Below, piece after piece: positions 25,225 to 35,292 of a stretch of DNA of 35,292 nt. The stretch covers positions 1 through 35,292 of the forward strand of contig JADILZ010000110.1 in assembly GCA_017695065.1 (NCBI GenBank), given 5' to 3'. The first letter of the stretch is position 1, and the number at the start of each line of letters is the position of its first letter. This DNA is from Candidatus Cryptobacteroides excrementipullorum. Its GTDB lineage: Bacteria; Bacteroidota; Bacteroidia; Bacteroidales; UBA932. Below the pieces are notes generated by a model, which was given only the letters and a program-made list of their open reading frames with translations, was not told the origin of the DNA and ran no database searches. Made by a program: the position numbers and the translations under genes.

Positions 25225-26373
25225 ATGGAAAAGAACAACAGGATATTCATCCTCATATTCCTGGGGATGCTCACAGCCTTCGGGCCTTTCGTGACAGACA
25301 TGTATCTGCCCACCCTCCCGTCGATGGCGGAATATTTCGGGACATCAGCCTCCATGGTACAGCTCGGCCTCTCATCCGGCATGGCAGGCCTGGCCATCGG
25401 CCAGCTCATATTCGGTCCCATAAGCGACCGCACCGGTAGAAAGCCTCCGCTTGTCACGGCCCTCGTGCTGTTCCTTGCAGCCACTGCAGGCTGCATATAC
25501 GCAGCGGACATCTATACGGGACGTGACCTTGCAGCAATGCTTGCCGTAATCGGCGCCATCAACGGCATCGCCCCCGTAACGGCCCCGGTAATAGGCGGGG
25601 CTCTTGCGGGCGGGGCCGGATGGCACGGCATATTCTGGTGTCTTTTCGGGATCGGGGTGATGCTCCTGGGCGGGACGGCGCATTTCAGGGAGACACACCG
25701 GACAAAGCCGTCTGACAGCAAATCGGAAAGCCGGACAAAGGGCGCATCACGGAAGGGTAGACCTATAATAGGAGGGTTCGCCGCACTGTCCGGGAACAGG
25801 CTGTACATGTGCTACATCCTGCAGTTCGCTTTCTCGCAGGCCGTGCTTTTCACCAACATCTCTTCATCTCCGTTCATCATGCAGGAACACTACGGGTTCT
25901 CCCCGATGATGTTCAGTATATGTTTCGGTGCCAATGCACTCGCGATAGGAGCCGCAGCCGCCCTTTCCCTGAAGTTCCGTACAATGGAACAGGCGTTCCT
26001 GACAGGCAGCATCGGAATGGCCGCAGTCTACGTGCTGTTGTGCGCGGCGATGTGCCTCGGATGCAGTTTCTGGCTGTATGAGATACTGCTGCTTTGTCTT
26101 CTGACAATGCTCGGACTTACCTTCACATCGTCCAATACTCTGGCCATGGATGCAGGAAGGGAACATGCCGGGGCAGCCTCAGCCTTGCTCGGGGCTTTCG
26201 GATTCGCTGCAGGAGGACTTGTCTCGCCGCTTACAGGTTTAGGCGACATAATGGTCTCATCCGGAATGCTTTTCGTCGCAGGGTCCGTACTTTCATCAGT
26301 ATGTGCCATAGCCGCGCTGCGATACTCAGGCAGACTGGAGTACCGGCGGGATACACAGGACTCGTGCGTGTAA
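25225..26373 (+). CDS. MFS drug-efflux transporter, Bcr/CflA family, with apparent loss of TM4
   Basis: A 382-residue proton-driven exporter of the Bcr/CflA type. TM1 and the family motif (FGPFVTDMYLPTLPSMAEYF, residues 19-38) are clear. TM2 and motif A follow (GQLIFGPISDRTGRKPP, about 66-82). TM3 (VTALVLFLAATAGCIYAADI) runs directly into YTGRDLAAMLAVIGAINGIAPV, which is the loop and TM5 of relatives. The segment with the family RxxQGxxGAxG motif (TM4, about 27-30 residues) is missing with the frame intact. The later helices look normal. It may be a non-functional or topologically altered carrier, or the assembly may have collapsed a repeat here. It is divergent from an AraC regulator and converges on guanine deaminase with a 6-nt gap. 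Confidence 0.85.
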   Translation: MEKNNRIFILIFLGMLTAFGPFVTDMYLPTLPSMAEYFGTSASMVQLGLSSGMAGLAIGQLIFGPISDRTGRKPPLVTALVLFLAATAGCIYAADIYTGRDLAAMLAVIGAINGIAPVTAPVIGGALAGGAGWHGIFWCLFGIGVMLLGGTAHFRETHRTKPSDSKSESRTKGASRKGRPIIGGFAALSGNRLYMCYILQFAFSQAVLFTNISSSPFIMQEHYGFSPMMFSICFGANALAIGAAAALSLKFRTMEQAFLTGSIGMAAVYVLLCAAMCLGCSFWLYEILLLCLLTMLGLTFTSSNTLAMDAGREHAGAASALLGAFGFAAGGLVSPLTGLGDIMVSSGMLFVAGSVLSSVCAIAALRYSGRLEYRRDTQDSCV

Positions 26374-26379
26374 GAGACT

Positions 26380-26847
26380 TCAGTACTCCACCTTATCTGT
26401 CTTCTCCCTCCATCTGTCAAATGCTTCAATCGCCTCCTCAGGAAGCAGTCTCCTTGAAGAGAGGCGGCGCTCTTCAGGCTTCAGCTCAAGCTCCTCATAG
26501 ATGAATGCGTCATCGAATCCTGCCATCGCCGCATCATGCTTGTCATTTCCGTAGTACATGCGGTCCAGGTGGGCCCAGTATATGGCACCGAGGCACATCG
26601 GGCACGGCTCGCACGAGGTGTATATCTCACATCCGCTCAGGTCGTATGTGCCGAGCTTTTCCGCTGCTGCCCGTATCGCATTCACCTCGGCGTGGGCTGT
26701 AGGGTCATGGTCCGCGGTCACACGGTTCACGCCTGTCGCGATGATTTCCCCGTCCCTGGCTATCACTGCCCCGAAAGGCCCTCCGCCCATGGCCACATTC
26801 CGCACGGAAAGCCCGATGGCCTTCCTCATCAGTTCGTCTCTTGTCAT
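26380..26847 (-). CDS. guaD: Guanine deaminase (cytidine-deaminase-fold, GuaD type)
   Basis: A 155-residue zinc deaminase converting guanine to xanthine. The zinc site is HAEVNAI (His and catalytic Glu, near residue 52) plus CEPCPMCLGAIYWA (near 80). The domain-swapped C-terminal part (KHDAAMAGFDDAFIYEELELKPEERR) resembles Bacillus-type GuaD rather than TadA, which lacks it. The start MTRDELMRKAI at 26847 is preferred; the frame runs to 26898, but the extra 17 residues do not fit the family. A weak -7 box (minus strand TATCTTGG, 26877-26870) lies 23 nt upstream. tRNA-specific or other nucleoside deaminase is the alternative. Confidence 0.85.
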   Translation of the reverse strand: MTRDELMRKAIGLSVRNVAMGGGPFGAVIARDGEIIATGVNRVTADHDPTAHAEVNAIRAAAEKLGTYDLSGCEIYTSCEPCPMCLGAIYWAHLDRMYYGNDKHDAAMAGFDDAFIYEELELKPEERRLSSRRLLPEEAIEAFDRWREKTDKVEY

Positions 26848-27016
26848 AAATACTGTCAATTTGCGGGGCCCAAGATACGACAAATTGTCCTGAAACATGA
26901 CATTTTTTCCAATTTTCTCGGCCAGGAGGCCGTTTTCAGACCCTTTACGCCGGTGGCATATCCGTTGATAAGATACAGGTCAGAACAAATTGAAAATATT
27001 GTAAAACATAATTTAT

Positions 27017-27021
27017 GGAGG
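27017..27021 (+). promoter_or_regulatory. Strong Shine-Dalgarno site of hsp20
   Basis: GGAGG lies 8 nt before the ATG at 27030. It overlaps the first possible start (ATG 27015), so it decides for 27030. Such a clear site is unusual in this window, where most genes have none. Confidence 0.6.
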
Positions 27022-27029
27022 ACATCATT

Positions 27030-27464
27030 ATGATACCTGCAAGAAAAAGATACAACCAGACATGGTTGCCGGACATTTTCAACGATTTCTTTGACACCAA
27101 CTGGATGGACAGGATGAACGCCACGGCCCCTGCCATCAACGTACTGGAAAACGAGAACGGATATGAGCTCGAGCTCGCCGCGCCTGGAATGACCAGGGAG
27201 GACTTCATGGTCCACATCAATGAAGAGGGCAACCTCGTCATCGAGATGGAAAAGAAGGACAAAGAGAGCGAGGAAAAGAAACACGGGCACTATCTCCGCC
27301 GCGAGTTCTCATACTCAAAGTTCCAGCAGACAATGGTGCTTCCTGAAGATGCGGACAAGGAGAAGATCAGCGCACACGTCGAGCACGGTGTCCTGAGTGT
27401 GGAGATCCCTAAATTCCGGAGACCGGCGCCTGAAGAGTCCAGGAAGGTCATCGAAGTGAAATAA
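27030..27464 (+). CDS. Hsp20/alpha-crystallin small heat-shock protein
   Basis: A 144-residue ATP-independent holdase chaperone. The N-terminal NQTWLPDIFNDFFDTNWMDR is typical of the Bacteroidales family. The alpha-crystallin domain follows at about residues 33-130 (PAINVLENENGYELELAAPGM, FSYSKFQQTMVLPEDAD, and the terminal GVLSVEIPK). The ATG at 27030 has a GGAGG site at good spacing; the ATG at 27015 would add MEDII. It is a single-gene unit ending at a strong hairpin terminator, probably stress-induced. Confidence 0.95.
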   Translation: MIPARKRYNQTWLPDIFNDFFDTNWMDRMNATAPAINVLENENGYELELAAPGMTREDFMVHINEEGNLVIEMEKKDKESEEKKHGHYLRREFSYSKFQQTMVLPEDADKEKISAHVEHGVLSVEIPKFRRPAPEESRKVIEVK

Positions 27465-27504
27465 CGTGGATCAGCCGCACTGGCACAGAGTCATACTGCA
27501 GGCC

Positions 27505-27553
27505 AAGAGAGAGAGGGTGGGTCATCATTTCCATGACCCACCCTCTCTCTCTT
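27505..27553. terminator. Terminator with perfect 21-bp stem
   Basis: The arm at 27505-27525 (AAGAGAGAGAGGG then TGGGTCAT) is exactly complementary to 27533-27553, with a 7-nt loop. It lies 41 nt after hsp20 and about 54 nt beyond the convergent GH2 gene stop, so it may serve both strands. The T-tract on the plus strand is short (TTT). Confidence 0.85.
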
Positions 27554-27606
27554 TCATCCAGACATTCAGAAGCTGTCTGAAATATCATCGATATGTAAAC
27601 AGCTCA

Positions 27607-31248
<3,642 letters not shown>

Positions 31249-31394
31249 AAAAGAAGCCAGAATGTTACAATATTGCAAGATATGAAAAAAAAGCCAATCT
31301 GCAACACTGCAGGTGAAAAGATTGCACCGGAAGGGAACATCCGCCGCCGAAGCCGTGCATTTCAGCCGACACCCCAGGCGGTTTGTCGATTGGT

Positions 31395-31426
31395 TTTGCG
31401 CAGGACAACCGGAAAGGCCAAATTTG
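31395..31426 (+). promoter_or_regulatory. Promoter of the Kelch lipoprotein gene
   Basis: TTTG (31395-31398), a 20-nt spacer, then CAAATTTG (31419-31426) fit the Bacteroidetes -33/-7 pattern with one mismatch in the -7 box. The predicted transcription start is near 31432, about 29 nt before the ATG at 31461. Confidence 0.55.
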
Positions 31427-31460
31427 TACGAAAAAACGGAAAAATCAAAAACGAGAAGCA

Positions 31461-32477
31461 ATGAAAAGATTCCACAAAACGGCACTGGCGGCCGTACTGG
31501 CTGCAGGCACCATCACAGGATGTTCATACGATGATGAAGAGGACGAGCTGGTGGGCAACTGGGTCAAAGTCTCGGACTTCGACGGAGTGGCAAGATGCGC
31601 GGCTGTCACATTCTCGGTAAACGGGACTGTGTACATAGCCACAGGAGGATACGGAGGATACAAATACAGGCTCAACGACCTGTGGGAATTCGACGAAGTA
31701 AGCGGAACATGGACCCAGAAGGCATCCATGGAAGGCCCTGCACGTACATATGCCTCCGGCTTCGGCACCGACATGTACGGTTATGTCGGACTGGGATATG
31801 ACGGGGACAACTACCTGAATGACTTCTGGAGATACGACCCTTCTTCCAACACATGGACACAGGTTTCTGACTTCGGAGGCTCTGCCAGGAGGGCGACAGT
31901 GGCATTCTATGCCGGAGGCAACGGATATGTGGGATGCGGATACGACGGGAACCACCTGAAGGACTTCTGGAAATACAACGAGGGGTCTGACACGTGGGAG
32001 CAGATCACGAGCATCGGAGGCTCCAAGAGGATGGGCGCCTCGGCTTTTGTCATAGACGGCATAGCATACGTGGTGGGCGGGGAGAACAACTCCAACGTCG
32101 TCACAGACTTCTGGTCCTTCGACCCGTCCTCTGGCACATGGACCGAAAAGAGGGAGATAGAGAATGTCAGCGACGATGACTATGACGACGACTACGGCAC
32201 CATCGCACGCTCATACGGGGTGGCATTCACCATGTACGGACTCGGCTACCTGACATGCGGTGAGAACGCCGGGTCAGGGATGACATCCACATGGGAATAC
32301 AACCCGTCCGATGACCAGTGGACAGAGAGGACATCCTATGAGGCAGGCACGAGGAGCGAGGCAGTGGGCTTTTCCCTGGACAACAGGGGATTTGTCCTCA
32401 CCGGGAAAAGCGGGACCTGCCAGTACGACGACATGTGGGAATTTTTCCCTGAAGAAGAATACAACGAGAATGACTGA
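31461..32477 (+). CDS. Kelch-repeat lipoprotein
   Basis: A 338-residue surface or periplasmic lipoprotein. The start MKRFHKTALAAVLAAG at 31461 gives a lipoprotein signal peptide with the lipid-attached Cys in TITGCSYDDEED (Cys21), followed by an acidic stretch typical of surface-exported Bacteroidetes lipoproteins. The frame is open to 31383, but that part is upstream of the promoter box. About six Kelch blades follow (repeats of the type LNDLWEFDEVSGTWTQ, LNDFWRYDPSSNTWTQ, VTDFWSFDPSSGTWTE), forming a beta-propeller. Its stop overlaps the start of the DUF4907 gene, a pairing seen in other Bacteroidetes. The ligand is unknown. Confidence 0.9.
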   Translation: MKRFHKTALAAVLAAGTITGCSYDDEEDELVGNWVKVSDFDGVARCAAVTFSVNGTVYIATGGYGGYKYRLNDLWEFDEVSGTWTQKASMEGPARTYASGFGTDMYGYVGLGYDGDNYLNDFWRYDPSSNTWTQVSDFGGSARRATVAFYAGGNGYVGCGYDGNHLKDFWKYNEGSDTWEQITSIGGSKRMGASAFVIDGIAYVVGGENNSNVVTDFWSFDPSSGTWTEKREIENVSDDDYDDDYGTIARSYGVAFTMYGLGYLTCGENAGSGMTSTWEYNPSDDQWTERTSYEAGTRSEAVGFSLDNRGFVLTGKSGTCQYDDMWEFFPEEEYNEND

Positions 32478-32787
32478 TAAGACCAGAGTCCGTGCCATGG
32501 TGGCAGGAGCCATCCTGGCAGCGGCTGCGGCAGTCTTGTCATATACCCTGTTATGCCACAACTACGGATACAGCCGGAGACTTTTCAGGTCCGGCGATGG
32601 CTGGGGATATGATATAGGCTGCCGCAATTCCGTTGTCATACACCAGCCCTTCATCCCCGCTCTCCCGGGCGAGATGCCCTTCCCTGACCGGAAATCGGCC
32701 AGGAAGGCCGCAGGCATGGTCATAGGCAAGCTCCGTTCCGGGGAATCCCCTGCCCTGAGCGTGGAGGAAGCGGAAAGCTGCCTGTAA
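32470..32787 (+). CDS. DUF4907-type small exported protein
   Basis: A 105-residue protein beginning MTDKTRVRAMVAG at 32470, overlapping the Kelch gene stop by 8 nt. A hydrophobic segment (AMVAGAILAAAAAVLSYTLL, residues 9-28) is a signal anchor or signal peptide. The C-terminal part, GWGYDIGCRNSVVIHQPFIPALPGEMPFPDRKSARKAAGMVIGKL, carries what I recognise as the DUF4907 pattern. The function of DUF4907 is unknown; coupling to a Kelch lipoprotein suggests they work together at the envelope. The longer frame from 32311 overlaps Kelch coding sequence and is not supported. Confidence 0.75.
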   Translation: MTDKTRVRAMVAGAILAAAAAVLSYTLLCHNYGYSRRLFRSGDGWGYDIGCRNSVVIHQPFIPALPGEMPFPDRKSARKAAGMVIGKLRSGESPALSVEEAESCL

Positions 32788-32815
32788 GAAGACATTAAAC
32801 CAATCGACAGACAAT

Positions 32816-33296
32816 ATGAAACATCACATCATTTTGATTGAGGGGATGGCGGCGGCACTCATGGAGTCTGTGGCCTACATGCAGTCCGTCCGGGCGGAAC
32901 TGATATCCACGGTGGCCATACAGTACTACACCCTGCTTTCCCTTGAAGCGCAGGAAACCATCTACGAGCAGACGGAAAACCAGATATGCTCCCTCACCGG
33001 CAAGCCCTCCGGCTCCATTATACCGAGAGGAAGCCTCGGCTCATGGAAGGCCCCTGAGAGCATCAGAGAAGGCAGCCAACTGCGCCGGGCAGGTAAGCAG
33101 TCTTGAAAAGGCGGCTGAAAGCACCCTCATGCTCATGCAGAACGGGCCCACCGCCTACCTCGAGGTGCTCACCGCGCAGCAGACCCTCCTGGAAGCAAGG
33201 ATAGGGGAAGTGTCCAACACCCTGTCCGAGATTTCAAGTACGATAACCCTCTACACTGCATTGGGAGGGGGGTGTCCTGCAACCGGAATCTGCTAA
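32816..33296 (+). pseudogene. Decayed TolC/OprM-type outer-membrane efflux gene
   Basis: Three pieces of the outer-membrane efflux protein family survive in the right order. Piece (a), RAELISTVAIQYYTLLSLEAQ, is near 32894-32955. Piece (b), ENQICSLTGKPSGSIIPRGSL, is near 32978-33035. Piece (c), near 33097-33285, runs from SSLEKAAESTLMLMQNG through AYLEVLTAQQTLLEA to LYTALGGG. Pieces (a) and (b) are in one frame and (c) is in another, with the shift between about 33040 and 33105. A normal family member is about 460 residues; here roughly two thirds are gone through several internal deletions and the N-terminal signal region is absent. No RND pump or adaptor gene remains nearby. Confidence 0.8.
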
Positions 33297-33430
33297 CCCG
33301 CTGTCTCACATGCCAAACCCGCTTCCGGCCATCCGGCGACAGCAGGAAGCGGTTCACAGATTTTACAAATGTGTTCATACGGCAGTAAATGACATTGGAC
33401 CGATATAGGGGATTTGACTAAAAAAAACAG

Positions 33431-33438
33431 TATATTTG
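33431..33438 (+). promoter_or_regulatory. fabD -7 promoter box
   Basis: TATATTTG is an exact TAnnTTTG match 38 nt before the fabD ATG. A TTTG at 33413-33416 is closer than the usual -33 position (14-nt spacer). A transcription start near 33444 is predicted. Confidence 0.55.
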
Positions 33439-33476
33439 CACGCCCGTTTGAATTACCATCAATAATATAGTGCAAT

Positions 33477-34367
33477 ATGAAAAAAGCTTATGTTTTCCCT
33501 GGCCAGGGTTCACAGTTCCCTGGGATGGCGAAAGACCTCTACGAGTCCAACGCCACAGCAAAGGAAATGCTTGAAAAAGCGAATGAGATTCTGAAGTTCA
33601 GGATTACCGACATAATGTTCGAAGGTACTTCTGAAGAACTGAAGGCTACACGTGTCACCCAGCCTGCAGTATTCCTCCACTCCACAGTGCTTGCAAAATG
33701 CTATGAAGGGTTTCAGCCTGATATGGTGGCAGGGCACTCCCTCGGTGAGTTCTCCGCTCTTGCAGCAGCCGGGGCAATGGATTTTGAGGATGCCCTCAAG
33801 CTCGTGTCCATCAGGGCAATGGCCATGCAGAAAGCATGTGAGATAAAGCCTTCCACCATGGCGGCGATTATAGCCCTCCCTACCGAGAAAGTGGAGCAGA
33901 TATGCAAAGAGTGCACTGCCGGCGTTGTCGTACCTGCAAACTATAACTGCGACGGCCAGATCGTTATCTCGGGAGAGATAGACGCAATAAAGGACGTATG
34001 CGACAAGATGCTTGCCGCCGGAGCCAAAAGGGCCCTCGTCCTTAAAGTCGGCGGAGCCTTCCACTCCCCTCTCATGGAGCCAGCCCGCGCAGAACTTGCA
34101 AAAGCCATCGAGGCAACGACATTCAAGACACCGGTATGCCCTGTCTACCAGAATGTCACCGCTCTCCCGTCCACTGACCCTGACACTATCAAGAAGAACC
34201 TTCTTGCACAGCTGACCTCTCCTGTGAAGTGGACCCAGACAGTGAAGAACATGCTGGCTGACGGAGCTGGCTATTTCATGGAGATCGGGCCAGGCAACGT
34301 ACTCCAGGGACTCATAAAGAAGATTGCTGGAGACCAGGCCACAATCGAAGGCCTGACCACACTTTAG
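33477..34367 (+). CDS. fabD: Malonyl-CoA:ACP transacylase
   Basis: This enzyme moves malonyl from CoA to acyl carrier protein, supplying the extender unit for fatty acid synthesis. It is 296 residues, the family norm. Motifs: FPGQGSQFPGMAKDL (7-21), the nucleophile Ser in GHSLGE (near residue 87), and the catalytic His in GGAFHSPLM (near 197). QNVTA and IGPGNVLQGLIKK also occur. It is a stand-alone gene with its own promoter and a hairpin terminator. No other fab gene is in the window. Confidence 0.97.
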   Translation: MKKAYVFPGQGSQFPGMAKDLYESNATAKEMLEKANEILKFRITDIMFEGTSEELKATRVTQPAVFLHSTVLAKCYEGFQPDMVAGHSLGEFSALAAAGAMDFEDALKLVSIRAMAMQKACEIKPSTMAAIIALPTEKVEQICKECTAGVVVPANYNCDGQIVISGEIDAIKDVCDKMLAAGAKRALVLKVGGAFHSPLMEPARAELAKAIEATTFKTPVCPVYQNVTALPSTDPDTIKKNLLAQLTSPVKWTQTVKNMLADGAGYFMEIGPGNVLQGLIKKIAGDQATIEGLTTL

Positions 34368-34438
34368 AAAAAAGCCAGGCAGGAAACACCCTAAGGGTCG
34401 TCTTCCCGGTCCCGTACGGAGGACATCCCGGATAAAGA

Positions 34439-34476
34439 AAGAGGGGCCCGCTCGAAGCATGGAGCGGGTCCCTCTT
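34439..34476. terminator. Bidirectional terminator between fabD and susD fragment
   Basis: Arms 34439-34453 and 34462-34476 (AAGAGGGG.../...TCCCTCTT) pair over 15 positions with a single G-T, with an 8-nt loop. An A-run precedes the hairpin (a T-run for the minus strand), and it lies between convergent genes. Confidence 0.8.
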
Positions 34477-34495
34477 GCCGTTGTCTGCAGTCCGG

Positions 34496-35023
34496 CTACC
34501 ATCCCGGATTCTGCTCCAGGTTAGGGTTCAGCTGCAGGTCTATTGTAGAGATCGGATACAGGTAGTACTTGTCCTGCCACCCGGTGCTTGACGTAGGCGA
34601 TGCATAATAATAGAGGTGTCCGCCGCCACCCTGTGAAGCAAGCTGGGATGAAGACGCCTCAGTCGTGCCTCCTTCGACAAGGATACCGGTCTCGCCAAGC
34701 GACTGGGAGGTGATTCCGGATGCCTCCGCATCCTCTACATAAGCCCCGTAGTGCTGCTTGTTCACATACCACGGGCCCTGTTTCCATCTCCTGATGTCAG
34801 GCCATGAGAACCCTTCGCCCATCAGCTCTATGAGACGCTCCCTGCGGATTTCCCACAGTACAGGATCAATCTCAGGGTTCCTGTCAGGGTCAAAGGTGTC
34901 GCTGATGTCGCCGATATTCATCCTGCCGACCTCTGCCCTGTCACGGAGCTTGTTTATCGTGGCATCGACATCCGTCTGGCTTACTGTCCCGTTCAGGACA
35001 TACTTGGCCTCTATGTAGTTAAC
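34496..35023 (-). pseudogene. SusD/RagB-family lipoprotein, 3' fragment truncated by repeat
   Basis: About 175 C-terminal residues of a SusD-type glycan-binding lipoprotein can be read, starting NYIEAKYVLNG at the repeat boundary and continuing INKLRDRAEVG, then DPVLWEIRRERLIELMGEGFSWPDIRRWKQG. It ends normally at 34496 with YPISTIDLQLNPNLEQNPGW. Upstream the frame enters the inverted repeat and meets a stop within about 30 nt, so the remaining ~two thirds of a normal 500-600 residue SusD are missing. Met at 34921 is internal, not a real start. Either the gene is broken by insertion or rearrangement at the repeat, or the contig is misjoined here. No susC partner is visible. Confidence 0.88.
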
Positions 35024-35292
35024 GTGAATTCGATGAATTTAATTCATTAAATTACATCGAATTACCTATTAAGGAGCAGGCCTGTGGGCATGCGACAGGG
35101 CCCCCGGCGAGGTCGCGAGCGGAGAGTGAAATCATCCTGTGGATGTTTCACAGTGAGCAGAGATGGGGGTGGCGCCCCTTAACAAGGGGCTGTCACGAAG
35201 TGACTGGGGTTTAGACAGACAGGATTTCTGTAGCAGGGCCCAACAGGGCCGCACCGGAGCGTCAGCGAGGTTTCCGTCAGGGAAACCGAAGC
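35019..35292. repeat. Right copy of palindrome-rich inverted repeat (chain of hairpins)
   Basis: 35019-35193 is the inverted counterpart of 1-131, with an extra 52-nt block at 35112-35163. Hairpins follow one another: AT-rich palindrome (about 35027-35064), CAGGCCTG (35077-35084), GTGAAA..TTTCAC (35126-35151, inside the extra block), GCCCCTT/AAGGGGC (35174-35190), GTCAC-GAA-GTGAC (35192-35204), GGCCC-AACA-GGGCC (35237-35250) and GGTTTCC-GTCAG-GGAAACC (35269-35287). No open frame is convincing. It is probably a dispersed intergenic repeat at which assembly ended. Confidence 0.88.

Noticed and set aside
27505..27553. GA-rich hairpin as a mobile-element terminus
   Set aside because: Single copy, placed just after hsp20 between convergent genes; a transcription terminator explains it.
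31461..32477. Tandem DNA repeat array in the Kelch gene
   Set aside because: The periodicity is at the protein level (propeller blades) with diverged DNA; it is not a nucleotide repeat or CRISPR.
32943..33296. Separate new small gene
   Set aside because: Only its C-terminal half makes sense, and that half is the end of a TolC-type protein; the N-terminal part is an out-of-frame reading of the same decayed gene.
33510..34502. Open frame of 330 codons on the minus strand across fabD
   Set aside because: Antisense to fabD with Cys/His-rich nonsense composition; fabD motifs are unambiguous.

Overview
The window reads as chromosomal DNA of an uncultured, probably gut-associated member of the Bacteroidales. 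The reasons are repeated promoter boxes of the TAnnTTTG type with few Shine-Dalgarno sites, a SusD fragment, a large LacZ-type glycoside hydrolase, a Kelch/DUF4907 pair, an AraC/MFS pair and the ~405-residue form of QueA. Base composition looks close to half GC by eye; it was not computed. I see no rRNA, tRNA, CRISPR array, phage module, transposase or recombinase.

Layout. 1-131 is one copy of a palindrome-rich repeat. It is followed by an rRNA uracil methyltransferase gene (146-1561). A forward cluster (1632-9008) encodes a heterodisulfide-reductase-like electron-transfer module: HdrC, HdrB, HdrA, a second HdrC, and a membrane cytochrome-b/HdrD fusion. These are followed by a cysteate synthase and an MscS channel. 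A PlsC-type acyltransferase (9010-10182) and QueA (10362-11579) lie on the minus strand. An AT-rich regulatory island (about 11615-12069) precedes an XRE regulator, pyrD and cinA. A minus-strand operon (22163 down to 15018) carries valS, thioesterase, tatA, ABC-F ATPase, rlmB and an M19 dipeptidase. Next come a membrane MutS-like ATPase, an AraC regulator divergent from a drug-efflux MFS gene, guanine deaminase, Hsp20, a 1196-residue GH2 beta-galactosidase-type enzyme, a Kelch lipoprotein with DUF4907, a decayed TolC-type gene, fabD, and the 3' third of a susD gene. That susD fragment is cut by a second, inverted copy of the terminal repeat (35019-35292).

The most interesting system is at 1632-8035. 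An Hdr/DsrMK-like module with a menaquinone-type membrane subunit sits 44 nt upstream of a cysteate synthase homologue, in an organism that is not a methanogen. In Bacteroidetes, cysteate is the precursor of sulfonolipids (capnine/sulfobacin). The nearby acyltransferase gene shares a 12-nt leader motif with the cysteate synthase gene. I therefore propose, as inference only, a sulfite/cysteate/sulfonolipid neighbourhood with a dedicated redox complex.

Other points: the inverted repeats at the two ends differ only by an 8-nt versus 52-nt block, and one of them truncates susD. The MFS transporter has apparently lost TM4. The TolC remnant shows erosion by internal deletions. Two divergent housekeeping genes (queA and pyrD) share a 16-nt core promoter. 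All boundaries and functions were read by eye; no searches were run.
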